Shown here: piece by piece, positions 29,619-39,775 of the stretch | How the letters are laid out: the number at the start of each line of letters is the position of its first letter | How positions within the stretch are numbered: position 1 is the first letter of the stretch | NCBI RefSeq assembly: GCF_015594925.2 | Contig: NZ_CP087590.1 | Location: 3,224,001 to 3,288,000 of the forward strand | From: Vibrio sp. VB16 | Lineage (GTDB): Bacteria > Pseudomonadota > Gammaproteobacteria > Enterobacterales > Vibrionaceae | Length of the DNA stretch: 64,000 bases | Direction: 5' to 3' | Notes under the pieces: model-generated | What the model saw: only the letters and a program-made list of their open reading frames with translations | Told to the model about the DNA's origin: nothing | The model's database searches: none | Position numbers and translations under genes: made by a program

Positions 29619-30344
29619 ATGGCAATATTAAAAGCAGAGCATTTAGCCAAGAGCTATAAGAATCGAAAAGTCGTTGCCGATGTGAGCTTGACCGTAGAGT
29701 CAGGACAGATCGTTGGTCTACTCGGCCCAAATGGGGCAGGTAAAACCACCTCCTTTTATATGATTGTTGGACTTGTCGCACGCGATGAGGGAAGAATTAT
29801 GATTGACGATAACGACATTAGTATTCTTCCTATGCACAGTCGATCACGTATGGGGATAGGGTATCTTCCTCAAGAAGCATCCATATTTCGAAAACTGTCA
29901 GTTGAAGACAATATTATGGCCGTTCTAGAAACTCGAAAAGAGCTGAGCCGTGAAGACAGGCAAGACAGAATGGAAGATCTGTTGGATGAGTTTAATATCC
30001 AACACATCAGAAAAAGTGCGGGAATGGCTTTGTCGGGAGGCGAACGTCGGCGAGTTGAGATAGCCAGAGCCTTAGCCGCCAATCCAGAGTTCATCTTATT
30101 AGATGAACCCTTCGCAGGGGTTGACCCGATATCCGTCATCGACATTAAAAAAATCATAGAGCATTTACGAGACAGAGGCTTAGGTGTACTTATCACTGAT
30201 CACAATGTTCGCGAGACACTCGACGTATGTGAAAAAGCTTACATAGTAAGTCAAGGCCATCTCATTGCAGAAGGGACACCAGATCAAGTTCTCAACAATG
30301 AACAGGTGAAACAGGTTTATCTCGGGGAGCAATTCCGTCTATGA
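29619..30344 (+). CDS. lptB: LPS export ABC ATPase LptB
   Basis: A 241-residue ABC ATPase. Walker A GPNGAGKT is at residues 36-43, the signature is LSGGERRR, Walker B is [12 protein letters not shown], and the switch His is in ITDHN. It powers LPS extraction by LptFG (encoded elsewhere). It is the last lpt gene before rpoN. Confidence 0.98.
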   Translation: MAILKAEHLAKSYKNRKVVADVSLTVESGQIVGLLGPNGAGKTTSFYMIVGLVARDEGRIMIDDNDISILPMHSRSRMGIGYLPQEASIFRKLSVEDNIMAVLETRKELSREDRQDRMEDLLDEFNIQHIRKSAGMALSGGERRRVEIARALAANPEFILLDEPFAGVDPISVIDIKKIIEHLRDRGLGVLITDHNVRETLDVCEKAYIVSQGHLIAEGTPDQVLNNEQVKQVYLGEQFRL

Positions 30345-30422
30345 TTAAAGTAATAAAGAAAATGGATTTATTTGGTGTCTAATTTTAAGCGCCAAAAATA
30401 AGAACAAGGCTCTAAATACTGG

Positions 30423-31895
30423 ATGAAACCATCATTACAACTCAAGCTTGGCCAACAACTTGCTATGACGCCCCAGTTGCAGCAAGCCATTCGCTTGTTG
30501 CAATTGTCGACTTTAGACTTGCAGCAAGAGATCCAAGAAGCTTTAGAATCTAACCCTTTACTCGATGTTGATGAAGGTCCTGAAGAAGCGACGATTCCTG
30601 ATAACAATGAAAAAGCCAAAGATGACTCATCTACAGAGGTAGCGGTCGAAGTATCAAGCGAACCTGACGTTCCAGACAGCTCTGAAGTTATTGAAAAATC
30701 AGAAATTTCTGACGACTTAGAAATGGATGCATCATGGGATGACGTTTATAGTGCAAACACAGGTAGTACAGGTATAGCACTCGATGATGACATGCCTGTT
30801 TACCAAGGTGAAACCACTCAAAGCCTTCAAGATTACCTATTATGGCAACTCGATTTAACTCCATTTTCAGAAACTGACCAAACGATTGCAACCGCGATCA
30901 TCGACGCTGTTGATAACTATGGCTACCTCACCGTTTCTGTGGAAGAAATCCTAGAAAGCGTCAGTAATGAAGAAGTCGAATTGGATGAAGTTGAAGCGGT
31001 ATTAAAACGAGTCCAACAGTTTGATCCATTAGGCGTCGCGTCTCGTAACCTTCAAGAATGTTTGCTGCTTCAGCTCGTCACGTATCCAGAGGATACGCCT
31101 TGGTTAGCCGAAACAAAACTGATCTTAACCAATCATATCGACCAGTTAGGTAATCGCGATTACAAGCTAATCTTAAAAGAAAGTAAGCTAAAAGAAGACC
31201 AACTTCGCGAAGTCATGCAATTAATTCAACAACTGGATCCTCGTCCTGGCAGCTCGATCACACCAGATGAGACAGAATATGTCATTCCTGATGTTTCTGT
31301 ACTTAAAGATAAAGGCAAGTGGTCAGTCACGATAAATCCAGACAGCGTTCCAAGACTGAAAGTAAATCAACAGTATGCCGCGATGGGAAAAGGCAATAGT
31401 GTCGATAGCCAGTTTATTCGCAGTAATCTGCAAGAAGCAAAATGGTTAATCAAAAGTTTAGAGAGTCGCAATGAGACCTTATTAAAGGTCTCTCGCTGTA
31501 TTGTTGAACACCAGCAGGACTTCTTCGAATTTGGAGAAGAAGCAATGAAGCCAATGGTACTTAACGATATTGCCTTGGCTGTCGAGATGCATGAGTCGAC
31601 TATATCTAGGGTGACGACCCAGAAATTTATGCATACTCCAAGAGGTATTTTTGAACTCAAGTATTTTTTCTCAAGCCATGTAAGTACCGATAATGGTGGA
31701 GAATGTTCATCAACGGCAATTCGAGCATTAATTAAGAAGCTAGTCGCGGCAGAGAACGCGGCCAAACCACTAAGTGATAGCAAGATTGCCGCACTGTTAG
31801 CTGACCAAGGGATACAGGTAGCAAGACGAACCATAGCAAAATACCGAGAATCTTTGGGTATTTCCCCATCGAGTCAGCGTAAACGCCTACTCTAG
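30423..31895 (+). CDS. rpoN: RNA polymerase sigma-54 factor RpoN
   Basis: A 490-residue sigma-54. Region I is Gln/Leu-rich at residues 5-47, with [17 protein letters not shown] and [17 protein letters not shown]. Region II is acidic (about 48-115). A helix-turn-helix precedes the diagnostic RpoN box [10 protein letters not shown] at residues 467-476. In vibrios sigma-54 drives flagellar and nitrogen genes. It heads the conserved rpoN-hpf-ptsN-rapZ-ptsO group. Confidence 0.98.
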   Translation: MKPSLQLKLGQQLAMTPQLQQAIRLLQLSTLDLQQEIQEALESNPLLDVDEGPEEATIPDNNEKAKDDSSTEVAVEVSSEPDVPDSSEVIEKSEISDDLEMDASWDDVYSANTGSTGIALDDDMPVYQGETTQSLQDYLLWQLDLTPFSETDQTIATAIIDAVDNYGYLTVSVEEILESVSNEEVELDEVEAVLKRVQQFDPLGVASRNLQECLLLQLVTYPEDTPWLAETKLILTNHIDQLGNRDYKLILKESKLKEDQLREVMQLIQQLDPRPGSSITPDETEYVIPDVSVLKDKGKWSVTINPDSVPRLKVNQQYAAMGKGNSVDSQFIRSNLQEAKWLIKSLESRNETLLKVSRCIVEHQQDFFEFGEEAMKPMVLNDIALAVEMHESTISRVTTQKFMHTPRGIFELKYFFSSHVSTDNGGECSSTAIRALIKKLVAAENAAKPLSDSKIAALLADQGIQVARRTIAKYRESLGISPSSQRKRLL

Positions 31896-31917
31896 GCATC
31901 GAAAATAAGGAAAGTCT

Positions 31918-32205
31918 ATGCAAATCAATATTAAAGGACATCACGTTGAGATTACCGATTCAATGCAGGACTACGTAAATTCTAAATTTCAAAAATTAGA
32001 GCGTTTTTTCGAACATATAAATAATGTTCATGTGGTATTACGCGTAGAAAAAGTGCACCATATCGCAGAAGCAACACTACATGTCAGCCAAGGCGATATC
32101 CATGCGACAGCAGACGAAGAGAACATGTATGCTGCGATAGACTCTTTAGTCGATAAATTAGTACGTCAGTTAAACAAACATAAAGAAAAACTAAATAATC
32201 ATTAA
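31918..32205 (+). CDS. hpf: Ribosome hibernation promoting factor Hpf
   Basis: A 95-residue short-type HPF, the same length as the E. coli protein. It binds the 30S subunit to promote 100S dimers in stationary phase. It opens with the typical MQINIKGHHVEITDSMQDYV, and the beta-alpha fold ends in LVRQLNKHKEK. AAGGAA precedes the ATG. Two bases separate it from ptsN. Confidence 0.95.
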   Translation: MQINIKGHHVEITDSMQDYVNSKFQKLERFFEHINNVHVVLRVEKVHHIAEATLHVSQGDIHATADEENMYAAIDSLVDKLVRQLNKHKEKLNNH

Positions 32206-32207
32206 CT

Positions 32208-32657
32208 ATGCAAATTAACCAAGTACTATCATTGGACTGCACTAAAAGTGCCGTCCAATGTACAAGCAAAAAACGAGCTTTAGAACTTATAAGCCAGATA
32301 GCAGCGGAACATACCGGAAAAAGTTCAAACGAACTATTTGAATGTATGCTCAACCGAGAAAAAATGGGTAGTACTGGAATTGGGAACGGGATAGCCATTC
32401 CACACGCTAGAATGATGGCGGCAGACGAAGCCGTTGCTATTCTTGTTCAATGCAGTGAACCGATTGAGTTCGACTCTATTGATAATAAACCCGTCGATCT
32501 GCTATTTGCCCTTCTTGTTCCTGACGCACAATGTAAAGAGCATCTAAAAACGCTTTCCTCAATGGCTGAGCGCCTAAGCAACAAACAGGTTCTAAAACAG
32601 CTCAGAGCAGCGCAAAGCGATAAAGAGCTTTTCGAGGTAATGATAAATAACGCATGA
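32208..32657 (+). CDS. ptsN: Nitrogen-regulatory PTS enzyme IIA PtsN
   Basis: A 149-residue EIIA(Ntr) of the mannitol/fructose IIA fold. The phosphoacceptor His66 is in [13 protein letters not shown]. It receives phosphate from NPr (ptsO, in this same cluster) and signals nitrogen and potassium status. It overlaps rapZ by 4 bp. Confidence 0.97.
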   Translation: MQINQVLSLDCTKSAVQCTSKKRALELISQIAAEHTGKSSNELFECMLNREKMGSTGIGNGIAIPHARMMAADEAVAILVQCSEPIEFDSIDNKPVDLLFALLVPDAQCKEHLKTLSSMAERLSNKQVLKQLRAAQSDKELFEVMINNA

Positions 32658-33544
32658 ATGGTGTAATTCAACCGGATGATACTGCCCACTTAGTTATTAT
32701 TAGTGGTCAATCTGGCGCAGGGAAAAGCGTCGCATTAAGAGTGCTTGAGGATCTAGGTTATTATACTGTCGATAACCTACCGATAGATTTACTCGACCAA
32801 TTTATCAATTCGACGAAAAACAGTAGGCAAAATGTTGCTGTCAGCATTGATATTAGAAACCTGCCAAACAACCCAGACTTTTTCACCCAAAAATTAACAG
32901 AATTGAGAGAGTCGACCGAATTGACGCTCTTCTTTCTAGGTGCAAGCCCTACCTCTCTATTAAAACGATACAGCGAAACAAGGCGTATTCATCCTCTTTC
33001 ACTTGGCAAAGACAAGCTCTCTCTTGATCAAGCCATTGAGAAAGAAAGCGTATTGCTAGAGTACGTAAAAGAGCAGGCTGATTTAGTTATAGATAGCAGT
33101 GACCAATCTCTACACGATTTAAGTGAATTGGTTCGAATGAGAATATTAGGCCGCGAGAGGCAAGAACTGGTTATGGTATTTGAGTCTTTCGGCTTTAAGT
33201 ATGGCTTACCACATGATGCTGACTATATATTCGATGTTCGTTTTTTGCCCAATCCACATTGGGAGCCTGCGCTAAGATCGTTCACGGGTTTAGATAAACC
33301 TGTAATCGAATTCCTTAAAGCTCAACATTCTGTTACCGAGCTAAAGCAAGACATACAACTGTTCATACAAAAATGGCTTCCATCGTTAGAGAAGAACAAC
33401 CGAAGTTATCTTACCGTGGCAATAGGTTGTACTGGTGGGAAGCATCGATCTGTCTTTATAACACAACAACTTGGTGAATATTTCAAAGCCCAAGGTAAGC
33501 AAGTACAGATTAGGCATACCAGTATAGAAAAGCTCAGAGGGTAA
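32654..33544 (+). CDS. rapZ: RNase adapter protein RapZ
   Basis: A 296-residue RapZ (YvcJ-type) ATP-binding protein. Walker A GQSGAGKS is at residues 18-25; the C-terminal part has the conserved TGGKHRSVF. In enterics it guides RNase E to the small RNA GlmZ, controlling GlmS; whether a GlmZ system operates here cannot be told from this window. It lies between ptsN and ptsO as in many relatives. Confidence 0.96.
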   Translation: MNGVIQPDDTAHLVIISGQSGAGKSVALRVLEDLGYYTVDNLPIDLLDQFINSTKNSRQNVAVSIDIRNLPNNPDFFTQKLTELRESTELTLFFLGASPTSLLKRYSETRRIHPLSLGKDKLSLDQAIEKESVLLEYVKEQADLVIDSSDQSLHDLSELVRMRILGRERQELVMVFESFGFKYGLPHDADYIFDVRFLPNPHWEPALRSFTGLDKPVIEFLKAQHSVTELKQDIQLFIQKWLPSLEKNNRSYLTVAIGCTGGKHRSVFITQQLGEYFKAQGKQVQIRHTSIEKLRG

Positions 33545-33548
33545 ATTA

Positions 33549-33830
33549 TTGACTCAAAAATGCAGTAAAACTGTACTGATTCAAAATCGTTTAGGCCTAC
33601 ATGCGAGAGCGGCGGTCAAACTAGTTGAACTTGCCCAAAGTTACGACGCAGATATCTCAGTTAGTAATGAAGAAAATAAAGAAATGTCGGCCGACAGCGT
33701 CATGGGTTTAATCATGTTGGAGTCTTCACAAGGTCAATACGTCACGGTTTCCGCCCGAGGTGCCGATGCCCCCATCGCTCTAGACGCAGTATGTGAATTA
33801 ATCGAATCTAAATTTGAAGAAGATGAGTAG
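33549..33830 (+). CDS. ptsO: Phosphocarrier protein NPr (PtsO)
   Basis: A 93-residue HPr-family protein. The phosphoacceptor His18 is in LGLHARAA and the regulatory-Ser region is at [12 protein letters not shown]. It relays phosphate from EI(Ntr) to PtsN. The start appears to be TTG (33549): GAGGG lies 8 nt upstream, and no in-frame ATG precedes the conserved residues. Confidence 0.94.
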   Translation: MTQKCSKTVLIQNRLGLHARAAVKLVELAQSYDADISVSNEENKEMSADSVMGLIMLESSQGQYVTVSARGADAPIALDAVCELIESKFEEDE

Positions 33831-33882
33831 TCTATACTTTTCATACTCAATCAATTGCAATTATTTAAAAAATCCTACTTGG

Positions 33883-33898
33883 TAATAAGATCTTATTA
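33883..33898 (+). promoter_or_regulatory. 16-bp perfect palindrome upstream of mgtE
   Basis: TAATAAGATCTTATTA is its own reverse complement. It sits 67 bp before the mgtE start, in the gap after ptsO. It could be an operator. AT-rich palindromes can also arise by chance. Confidence 0.35.
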
Positions 33899-33965
33899 AA
33901 TAAGGGGTAAAATTAGGTTACTATTCAGAAATTGTAATCACTAACTCATGTGGGGGGGAAAGAAA

Positions 33966-35333
33966 ATGGCGGAGCCGCAACAAGAACTCGATCAAGCCCA
34001 GCAAGCTCACCAAACCCTACAAGAAGTCAGCGATGCACTAGATAGCGGCCGCTTTGTCCATGTCCGTCGTCAACTCCAAGACATGGAACCAGAAGATATT
34101 GCCCATCTTCTAGAATCCTCTCCACGAAAATCTCGAGATGTACTTTGGCAATTAACCGATCCTGAAGACTATGGTGAAATCCTTGATGAGCTAAATGAGG
34201 ATGTGAAAGATGGTCTTGTGTCCCAGATGGCGCCTGAGAAGCTTGCAGAAGCGACAGAAGGCATGGATACCGATGACTTGGCCTATGTACTTCGAAGCCT
34301 GCCTGACAATGTGTCCAAAGAGATTCTGGACCAAATGGATATCTCTGACAGGTTTCGAGTAGAAACCGCTCTTGCCTATCCTGAAGATACCGCTGGTGGG
34401 ATGATGAATACCGACGTTACCACTATTCGTGGAGACGTTGAACTAGACGTAGTATTACGCTATTTGCGCATGAAGGGCGAACTCCCTGACGTCACTGATG
34501 CATTGTATGTCATCGATGAAGATAGCCGCCTTATTGGACACCTTTCTCTGACCACATTGATCACCACACAACCTGATGTACAAGTCAGTGACGTGATGGA
34601 TGATGCTGATGAGGCCATTCCGGTAGATACAAGTGACTCCGATGTCGCAAGCTTATTTGAACGCCGTGACTGGGTATCAGCCCCTGTTGTCGATGAAAAT
34701 CAACACCTTGTTGGTCGTATTACCATCGATGACGTCGTCGATATCATCCGTGAAGACGCTGAACATTCAATGATGAGCTTAGCGGGTATGGATGATGACG
34801 AAGACACCTTTGCTCCTGTTTTTAAATCGACGAAACGACGAAGCGTATGGTTAGGTGCTAACGTACTTGCCGCACTCGCTGCTGCGTCGGTTTCCAATAT
34901 GTTTGAAGCCACGCTTGAACAGATGGCGGCTATCGCGGTATTAATGACGATAGTCCCTTCTATGGGCGGGGTGGCGGGAAACCAAACCGTTGCACTGGTT
35001 ATCAGAGGTTTAGCCCTCGGTCATATCGGTGACAGTAATAAAAAAGAACTCCTGCTTAAAGAAGCGGCGATTGGTTTTTTAAACGGATTACTTTGGGCCT
35101 TAATTATTGGCGGAATAGTCGTGGTTTGGAAAGGTGATTGGTTGCTTGGTGGGATCATAGCGGCTGCAATGCTGACAAATTTAATTGTTGCTGGTATCGC
35201 TGGTGTGACTATCCCGATACTGCTTAAGAAAATGAAAATTGACCCAGCATTAGCGGGTGGGATGGCACTGACTACCATCACTGATGTCATTGGTTTATCT
35301 GTCTTTTTGGGCTTAGCGACTGTATTTATTTAG
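33966..35333 (+). CDS. mgtE: Magnesium transporter MgtE
   Basis: A 455-residue MgtE channel. The N domain (about 1-130, with LEDMEPEDIAHLL-like repeats) is followed by two CBS domains (about 130-255) and five transmembrane helices (about 285-455). The pore motif is MTIVPSMGGVAGNQT. Cytosolic Mg2+ binding to the N/CBS part closes the channel. The ATG at 33966 follows a run of seven G's at a good distance; the in-frame ATG at 33948 precedes that run and is unlikely. The gene is separate from the rpoN cluster. Confidence 0.95.
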   Translation: MAEPQQELDQAQQAHQTLQEVSDALDSGRFVHVRRQLQDMEPEDIAHLLESSPRKSRDVLWQLTDPEDYGEILDELNEDVKDGLVSQMAPEKLAEATEGMDTDDLAYVLRSLPDNVSKEILDQMDISDRFRVETALAYPEDTAGGMMNTDVTTIRGDVELDVVLRYLRMKGELPDVTDALYVIDEDSRLIGHLSLTTLITTQPDVQVSDVMDDADEAIPVDTSDSDVASLFERRDWVSAPVVDENQHLVGRITIDDVVDIIREDAEHSMMSLAGMDDDEDTFAPVFKSTKRRSVWLGANVLAALAAASVSNMFEATLEQMAAIAVLMTIVPSMGGVAGNQTVALVIRGLALGHIGDSNKKELLLKEAAIGFLNGLLWALIIGGIVVVWKGDWLLGGIIAAAMLTNLIVAGIAGVTIPILLKKMKIDPALAGGMALTTITDVIGLSVFLGLATVFI

Positions 35334-35376
35334 GTTAAGACTACATATTAATTTAGAGTCACATATTGATTCAGGT

Positions 35377-35414
35377 TACATAATGCCTAGAGTGAGAACC
35401 CTAGGCATTATGTA
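35377..35414. terminator. Strong stem-loop between convergent mgtE and pmbA
   Basis: Perfect 14-bp arms, TACATAATGCCTAG and its complement, surround a 10-nt loop. It lies midway between convergent stops. Neither side carries a real T tract, so termination by this stem alone is uncertain. Confidence 0.6.
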
Positions 35415-35429
35415 CTCGCTTGCTTCTAC

Positions 35430-36773
35430 CTATTCTCCAGCTACCTTCATCGATTCAATCAAGATTGACCCTGTTTGAATCTGGGAACGTAATTCAATGT
35501 CGGAACCGACAGCAACAATCTGTTTAAACATATCTTTTAGATTTCCCGCGATAGTAATCTCAGATACTGGATATTGAATCTCACCATTTTCCACCCAGAA
35601 CCCAGCGGCTCCACGAGAATAATCGCCAGTTACAACATTCACACCCTGCCCCATCAACTCAGTCACAAGAAGCCCTGTTCCGAGTTCATGTAACATCTGT
35701 TGAAAATCTTGCCCTGTCGGTTTCACATACCAGTTATGTATACCACCAGCGTGACCCGTAGGCGTCATATTTAACTTGCGAGCAGAATAACTCGTCAACA
35801 GATAGGTCGCCAGTATTCCATCAGTGATAATAGAACGATCTTGAGTAAATACGCCTTCACTATCAAATGGGCTAGAGGCCAATCCTTTGAGGACATGTGG
35901 CTTCTCTTCGATACTAAACCAATCCGGAAGAATCTTCGTTCCAAGGGCGTCTAGTAAGAATGAGGATTTGCGATATAAGTTGCCTCCACTAATCGCCATC
36001 ACCAAATGGCCAATTAACCCTGTAGCAGCATCGGCTGCAAATAGGATAGGATATTTACCGGTCCCGATTTTGCGCGCATCTAGGCGAGCCAGTGTTTTCT
36101 CTGAAGAGCTTATTCCCACCCTTTCTGGTGTCCATAAGTCACCAACGGCGCGCGCTACGCTATAGTCGTAATCGCGCTCCATCACACCATTCTTTCCTTC
36201 ACCAATCATGACACAACTGATGCTATGACGGCTAGAGGCATAGCTGGCGAGTAAACCATGGCTATTACCGTAAACCTTTAAACCATAATGACTGTCATAA
36301 CTTGCCCCATCACTTTGCTTGATCTTGTCGCTGTACTCTAGTGCGGCAGTTTCCGCAGCGATCGCAATTTTAGCTGCTCTGTCAGGATCAGGTTCGTCTG
36401 GGTGAAAAAGATCTAAGTCTGGGATTTCTTTGACCATCAACTCTTTCGGTGCAGGACCAGAAAATGGGTCTTCGGATGTATACCTTGCAATATCAAGTGC
36501 CGCTTCAACCGTTTGTTGAATCGCTCTTTCACTTAAATCTGAGGTGGATGCACTACCTTTACATTGACCGCGATAAACGGTAATACCTAATGCACCATCA
36601 CTATTAAATTCAACATTTTCAACTTCACACATACGAGTCGATACACTAATACCCGTTGTCTTGGTAATAGCAACTTCAGCGGCATCCGCCGTACCTATAG
36701 CAAGCTTAAGTGCTTTCTCAACAGCAAGTTCGAGCTCTATTTTTTGCTGGGCAATCTGTTGTTTAACATCCAT
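35430..36773 (-). CDS. pmbA: Metalloprotease PmbA (TldE)
   Basis: A 447-residue TldE/PmbA subunit. It lacks the zinc-binding HEXXXH itself and partners with TldD, encoded nearby at 37499-38944, in a protease that matures microcin B17 or removes CcdA in enterics. Conserved segments include [15 protein letters not shown] and [11 protein letters not shown]. It is divergent from yjgA (darP), with a 116-bp shared promoter region. Confidence 0.96.
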   Translation of the reverse strand: MDVKQQIAQQKIELELAVEKALKLAIGTADAAEVAITKTTGISVSTRMCEVENVEFNSDGALGITVYRGQCKGSASTSDLSERAIQQTVEAALDIARYTSEDPFSGPAPKELMVKEIPDLDLFHPDEPDPDRAAKIAIAAETAALEYSDKIKQSDGASYDSHYGLKVYGNSHGLLASYASSRHSISCVMIGEGKNGVMERDYDYSVARAVGDLWTPERVGISSSEKTLARLDARKIGTGKYPILFAADAATGLIGHLVMAISGGNLYRKSSFLLDALGTKILPDWFSIEEKPHVLKGLASSPFDSEGVFTQDRSIITDGILATYLLTSYSARKLNMTPTGHAGGIHNWYVKPTGQDFQQMLHELGTGLLVTELMGQGVNVVTGDYSRGAAGFWVENGEIQYPVSEITIAGNLKDMFKQIVAVGSDIELRSQIQTGSILIESMKVAGE

Positions 36774-36889
36774 AATTTTCGTTCTTTGTAGATTATCTTT
36801 GCTTAGAGTAACAAGCTTTTCACTTTCTCCCCATAATTCTTGCTAAAATAGTGTCATATCTCTCTAGATAACTGCGAGAATCTAACAAA

Positions 36890-37417
36890 ATGGCAAGAAA
36901 AAACCAAAAAGCACCATGGGAAGAAGAAGAGGAAATCATCTGGGTAAGTAAGACCGAGATGAAAAATGATATGGAAGCGCTGCAAGAGCTAGGAGTAGGA
37001 CTCGTTGGCTTAAAGCCCTCTGTGCTAGAAAAATTTCCACTTCCAGACGGGCTACGAATAGCAATAATTGACGCGCAACGTTTTAAGAACGAAGCGAAAC
37101 GCCGTCAGTTACAGTACATTGGTAAGCTAATGCGAACGATCGAGATTGAACCGATACAAGCTGCTTTGGATAAATATCTAAATAAACACTCTCAGGCAAC
37201 CTTTGAATTGCATAAGCTAGAGCAACTCAGAGACAAGCTAATAGAACAAGGTGATGTTGTCCTCAATGAGATAGTGGAAACTTATCCTAATGCTGATAGG
37301 CAGCGTATGCGCCAACTTTACTTACAAGCAAACCGAGAAAAGAAAGCGAATAAGCCGCCAAAAGCCTACAGAGAGATCTTTCAGATACTCAAAGAATTGA
37401 AGGAAAAGTCAGAATAA
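36890..37417 (+). CDS. darP: Ribosome biogenesis factor YjgA (DarP)
   Basis: A 175-residue basic, mostly helical protein of the YjgA/DarP family, associated with late 50S assembly. Conserved segments are [30 protein letters not shown] and [17 protein letters not shown]. It is divergent from pmbA, the arrangement also seen in E. coli. Confidence 0.95.
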   Translation: MARKNQKAPWEEEEEIIWVSKTEMKNDMEALQELGVGLVGLKPSVLEKFPLPDGLRIAIIDAQRFKNEAKRRQLQYIGKLMRTIEIEPIQAALDKYLNKHSQATFELHKLEQLRDKLIEQGDVVLNEIVETYPNADRQRMRQLYLQANREKKANKPPKAYREIFQILKELKEKSE

Positions 37418-37432
37418 TTTCACAATCACTAA

Positions 37433-37458
37433 TTGGACTAGCATCACTGCTAGTCCAA
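37433..37458. terminator. Stem-loop between convergent yjgA (darP) and tldD
   Basis: TTGGACTAGC/GCTAGTCCAA is a perfect 10-bp stem with a 6-nt loop, between two convergent stops. No good T tract is present. Confidence 0.6.
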
Positions 37459-37498
37459 ATTAACCAATTAAGTCTTCATCTACACCACTAGGTAACCG

Positions 37499-38944
37499 CT
37501 ACTCCGTTCCACCAACAGTAATAGAATCTAATTTCAATGTTGGTTGCCCAACGCCAACCGGTACACTTTGACCCGCCTTACCGCACACACCGACACCTTT
37601 GTCTAAGGACAGATCATTGCCCACCATAGAGACTTGTTGCATTGCCTCTATACCCGAACCAATAAGCGTCGCGCCTTTTACAGGCCGAGTAATTTTACCA
37701 TTCTCAATCAAATAGGCTTCCGACGTTGAGAAAACAAATTTCCCTGAGGTTATATCTACCTGACCGCCACCAAAGTTTGGCGCATATATCCCTTTTTTCA
37801 CCGTCGAGATAATCTCTTCTGGGGTATATTCGCCTGGCAACATATACGTATTTGTCATTCGAGGCATTGGTAAATGTGCATAAGATTCTCTACGCCCATT
37901 ACCCGTAGGCTTTACACCCATAAGGTGAGCATTGTGTTTGTCTTGGATATAGCCTTTAAGTACACCGTTTTCTATAAGTGTATTGTATTGCCCTTGTACA
38001 CCTTCATCATCAATATTTAGTGAACCACGTCGATCTAGCATGGTTCCGTCATCAACAATAGTACAGAGCCCTGATGTGACTTTATCCCCGATTTTTCCAG
38101 AAAATACCGAAGAACCTTTGCGGTTAAAATCACCTTCTAATCCATGCCCTACCGCTTCATGTAGTAGTACGCCGGGCCAACCACCACCCAATACAACTGG
38201 CATCGCACCAGCAGGTGCTGCATCCGCTTCTAAATTGACTAAAGCCTGTCTTATCGCTTCATCTGCAAAGGTATAAGCCGCCTTTCTACCGTTTTCATCT
38301 GAAATGAAATTGTCGTACCCATAACGACCACCACCACCGGAACTACCACGCTCTCTGCGGTCTCCCTTGATGGCCAGTACGCTAATAGAAAGTCTCACTA
38401 AAGGCCGAATGTCAGCGGCATAGGTACCATCGGTTGCGGCCACGAGAATTTGCTCATAGACACCGCTCAGGCTAACCGAAACTTCTTGAACCAAAGGTTC
38501 TTTGGTTCGAATGTAGGCATCAAGTTCTTTTAGCAAATCAATTTTTTGCTGCTTTTCTAAACTTTCTAGCGGATTAACATCTGAATAGCTATTGCTATTG
38601 GAAGTACGACTAAAGGTTTTAACCTGCCCAGATTGACCTTGTTGTGCAATGCCTTTTGCAGCCACAGCACTTTGCATCAGGCTATCTAACTGAATCTGAT
38701 CAGAATAAGCAAAGCCTGTTTTTTCGCCGGTGATGGCTCTAACCCCAACACCGCGGTCGATATTAAAGGATCCATCCTTAATAATACGATCTTCCAAGAC
38801 TAAGGATTCATGCCAACTTGATTGAAAGTAAATGTCGGCATAGTCAATCTGACGCGTAGCAATACTCGCTAGCGTATCCGCGATATTTTGTTCGGTTAAG
38901 CCAGAGGAGGTGAGTAAATCATTTTCTACACGATTAATGGTCAT
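37499..38944 (-). CDS. tldD: Metalloprotease TldD
   Basis: A 481-residue zinc metalloprotease, the catalytic partner of PmbA/TldE. The HEXXXH-type zinc motif is visible as [12 protein letters not shown], with the later Cys ligand probably in [19 protein letters not shown] is conserved. It is followed upstream on the same strand by a nitrilase and yhdP; in E. coli tldD lies directly after yhdP. Confidence 0.97.
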   Translation of the reverse strand: MTINRVENDLLTSSGLTEQNIADTLASIATRQIDYADIYFQSSWHESLVLEDRIIKDGSFNIDRGVGVRAITGEKTGFAYSDQIQLDSLMQSAVAAKGIAQQGQSGQVKTFSRTSNSNSYSDVNPLESLEKQQKIDLLKELDAYIRTKEPLVQEVSVSLSGVYEQILVAATDGTYAADIRPLVRLSISVLAIKGDRRERGSSGGGGRYGYDNFISDENGRKAAYTFADEAIRQALVNLEADAAPAGAMPVVLGGGWPGVLLHEAVGHGLEGDFNRKGSSVFSGKIGDKVTSGLCTIVDDGTMLDRRGSLNIDDEGVQGQYNTLIENGVLKGYIQDKHNAHLMGVKPTGNGRRESYAHLPMPRMTNTYMLPGEYTPEEIISTVKKGIYAPNFGGGQVDITSGKFVFSTSEAYLIENGKITRPVKGATLIGSGIEAMQQVSMVGNDLSLDKGVGVCGKAGQSVPVGVGQPTLKLDSITVGGTE

Positions 38945-38953
38945 TTGCTGCCT

Positions 38954-39775
38954 TTATTCTGATGTTAACAGTGATTGAAATCGAGCATGCTTCTGTAAAG
39001 GCATATTGCCTATTACTGATTGAGTTACACGATGATCGATATCCTCGCGTAAAGCACCGACTTCACTACTAAGTTGTTGTGTTATCTTACCCCAAGGGGA
39101 AATTATCATGGAATGTCCCCATGTTTCTCTGCCACAGGGATGTCGACCGGTTTGAGCACTAGCGATAAACCAACACTGGCTTTCAATCGCCCTTGCTCTT
39201 AATAATACTTCCCAATGTGCATCACCGGTTGTCGCGGTAAACGCCGCCGGTAAAGAAATAATCTGTGCTCCATTTAATACAAGCTCAGAAAATAAATGCG
39301 GAAACCGTATATCATAACAGATGGCAAGCCCAAGCCTTCCAACGGGCGTATCCACCACCACCACTTGGTTGCCTGGCTGAAAGATCTCAGATTCTCGGTA
39401 GCGCCCATGCTTATCCTCTACGTCGGCATCGAACATATGCAGCTTATCGTAATGAGCGACAAGTTCTCCCGTACTATTGATGACTAAGCATGTTGTACTT
39501 ATATTTTCACCTCGAATGATTGGCATACTGCCAATCACAATCCACAATTTATAACGCTTAGCCATTGCCGATAACTGATCTTGAATAACGCCAAAACCTA
39601 GTGTCTCAGCATGGCGTTGATAATCTTCTTTTGACCCAAATACAATACAATTTTCAGGAGTAAGAACTAATTTAACGCCCTCCTTCGCCAATTGCTTAAG
39701 TTGGATATCGATAAACGCTAAATTCTTCAATGGTTCCGATCCAGATGTCATCTGAACTACACCAACACTATTCAT
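38954..39775 (-). CDS. Carbon-nitrogen hydrolase, Nit2/deaminated-glutathione amidase type
   Basis: A 273-residue nitrilase-superfamily amidase with the full catalytic triad: Glu41 (LTPENC), Lys111 (YDKLHMFD) and Cys153 (ICYDIRFP). The overall pattern (ESEIFQPGN, TGRETWGHSMI-like end) fits the Nit1/Nit2 branch, which repairs deaminated glutathione; the substrate is inferred from family. It starts one base before the yhdP stop region and ends 9 bp before tldD, so it is cotranscribed. Confidence 0.88.
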   Translation of the reverse strand: MNSVGVVQMTSGSEPLKNLAFIDIQLKQLAKEGVKLVLTPENCIVFGSKEDYQRHAETLGFGVIQDQLSAMAKRYKLWIVIGSMPIIRGENISTTCLVINSTGELVAHYDKLHMFDADVEDKHGRYRESEIFQPGNQVVVVDTPVGRLGLAICYDIRFPHLFSELVLNGAQIISLPAAFTATTGDAHWEVLLRARAIESQCWFIASAQTGRHPCGRETWGHSMIISPWGKITQQLSSEVGALREDIDHRVTQSVIGNMPLQKHARFQSLLTSE

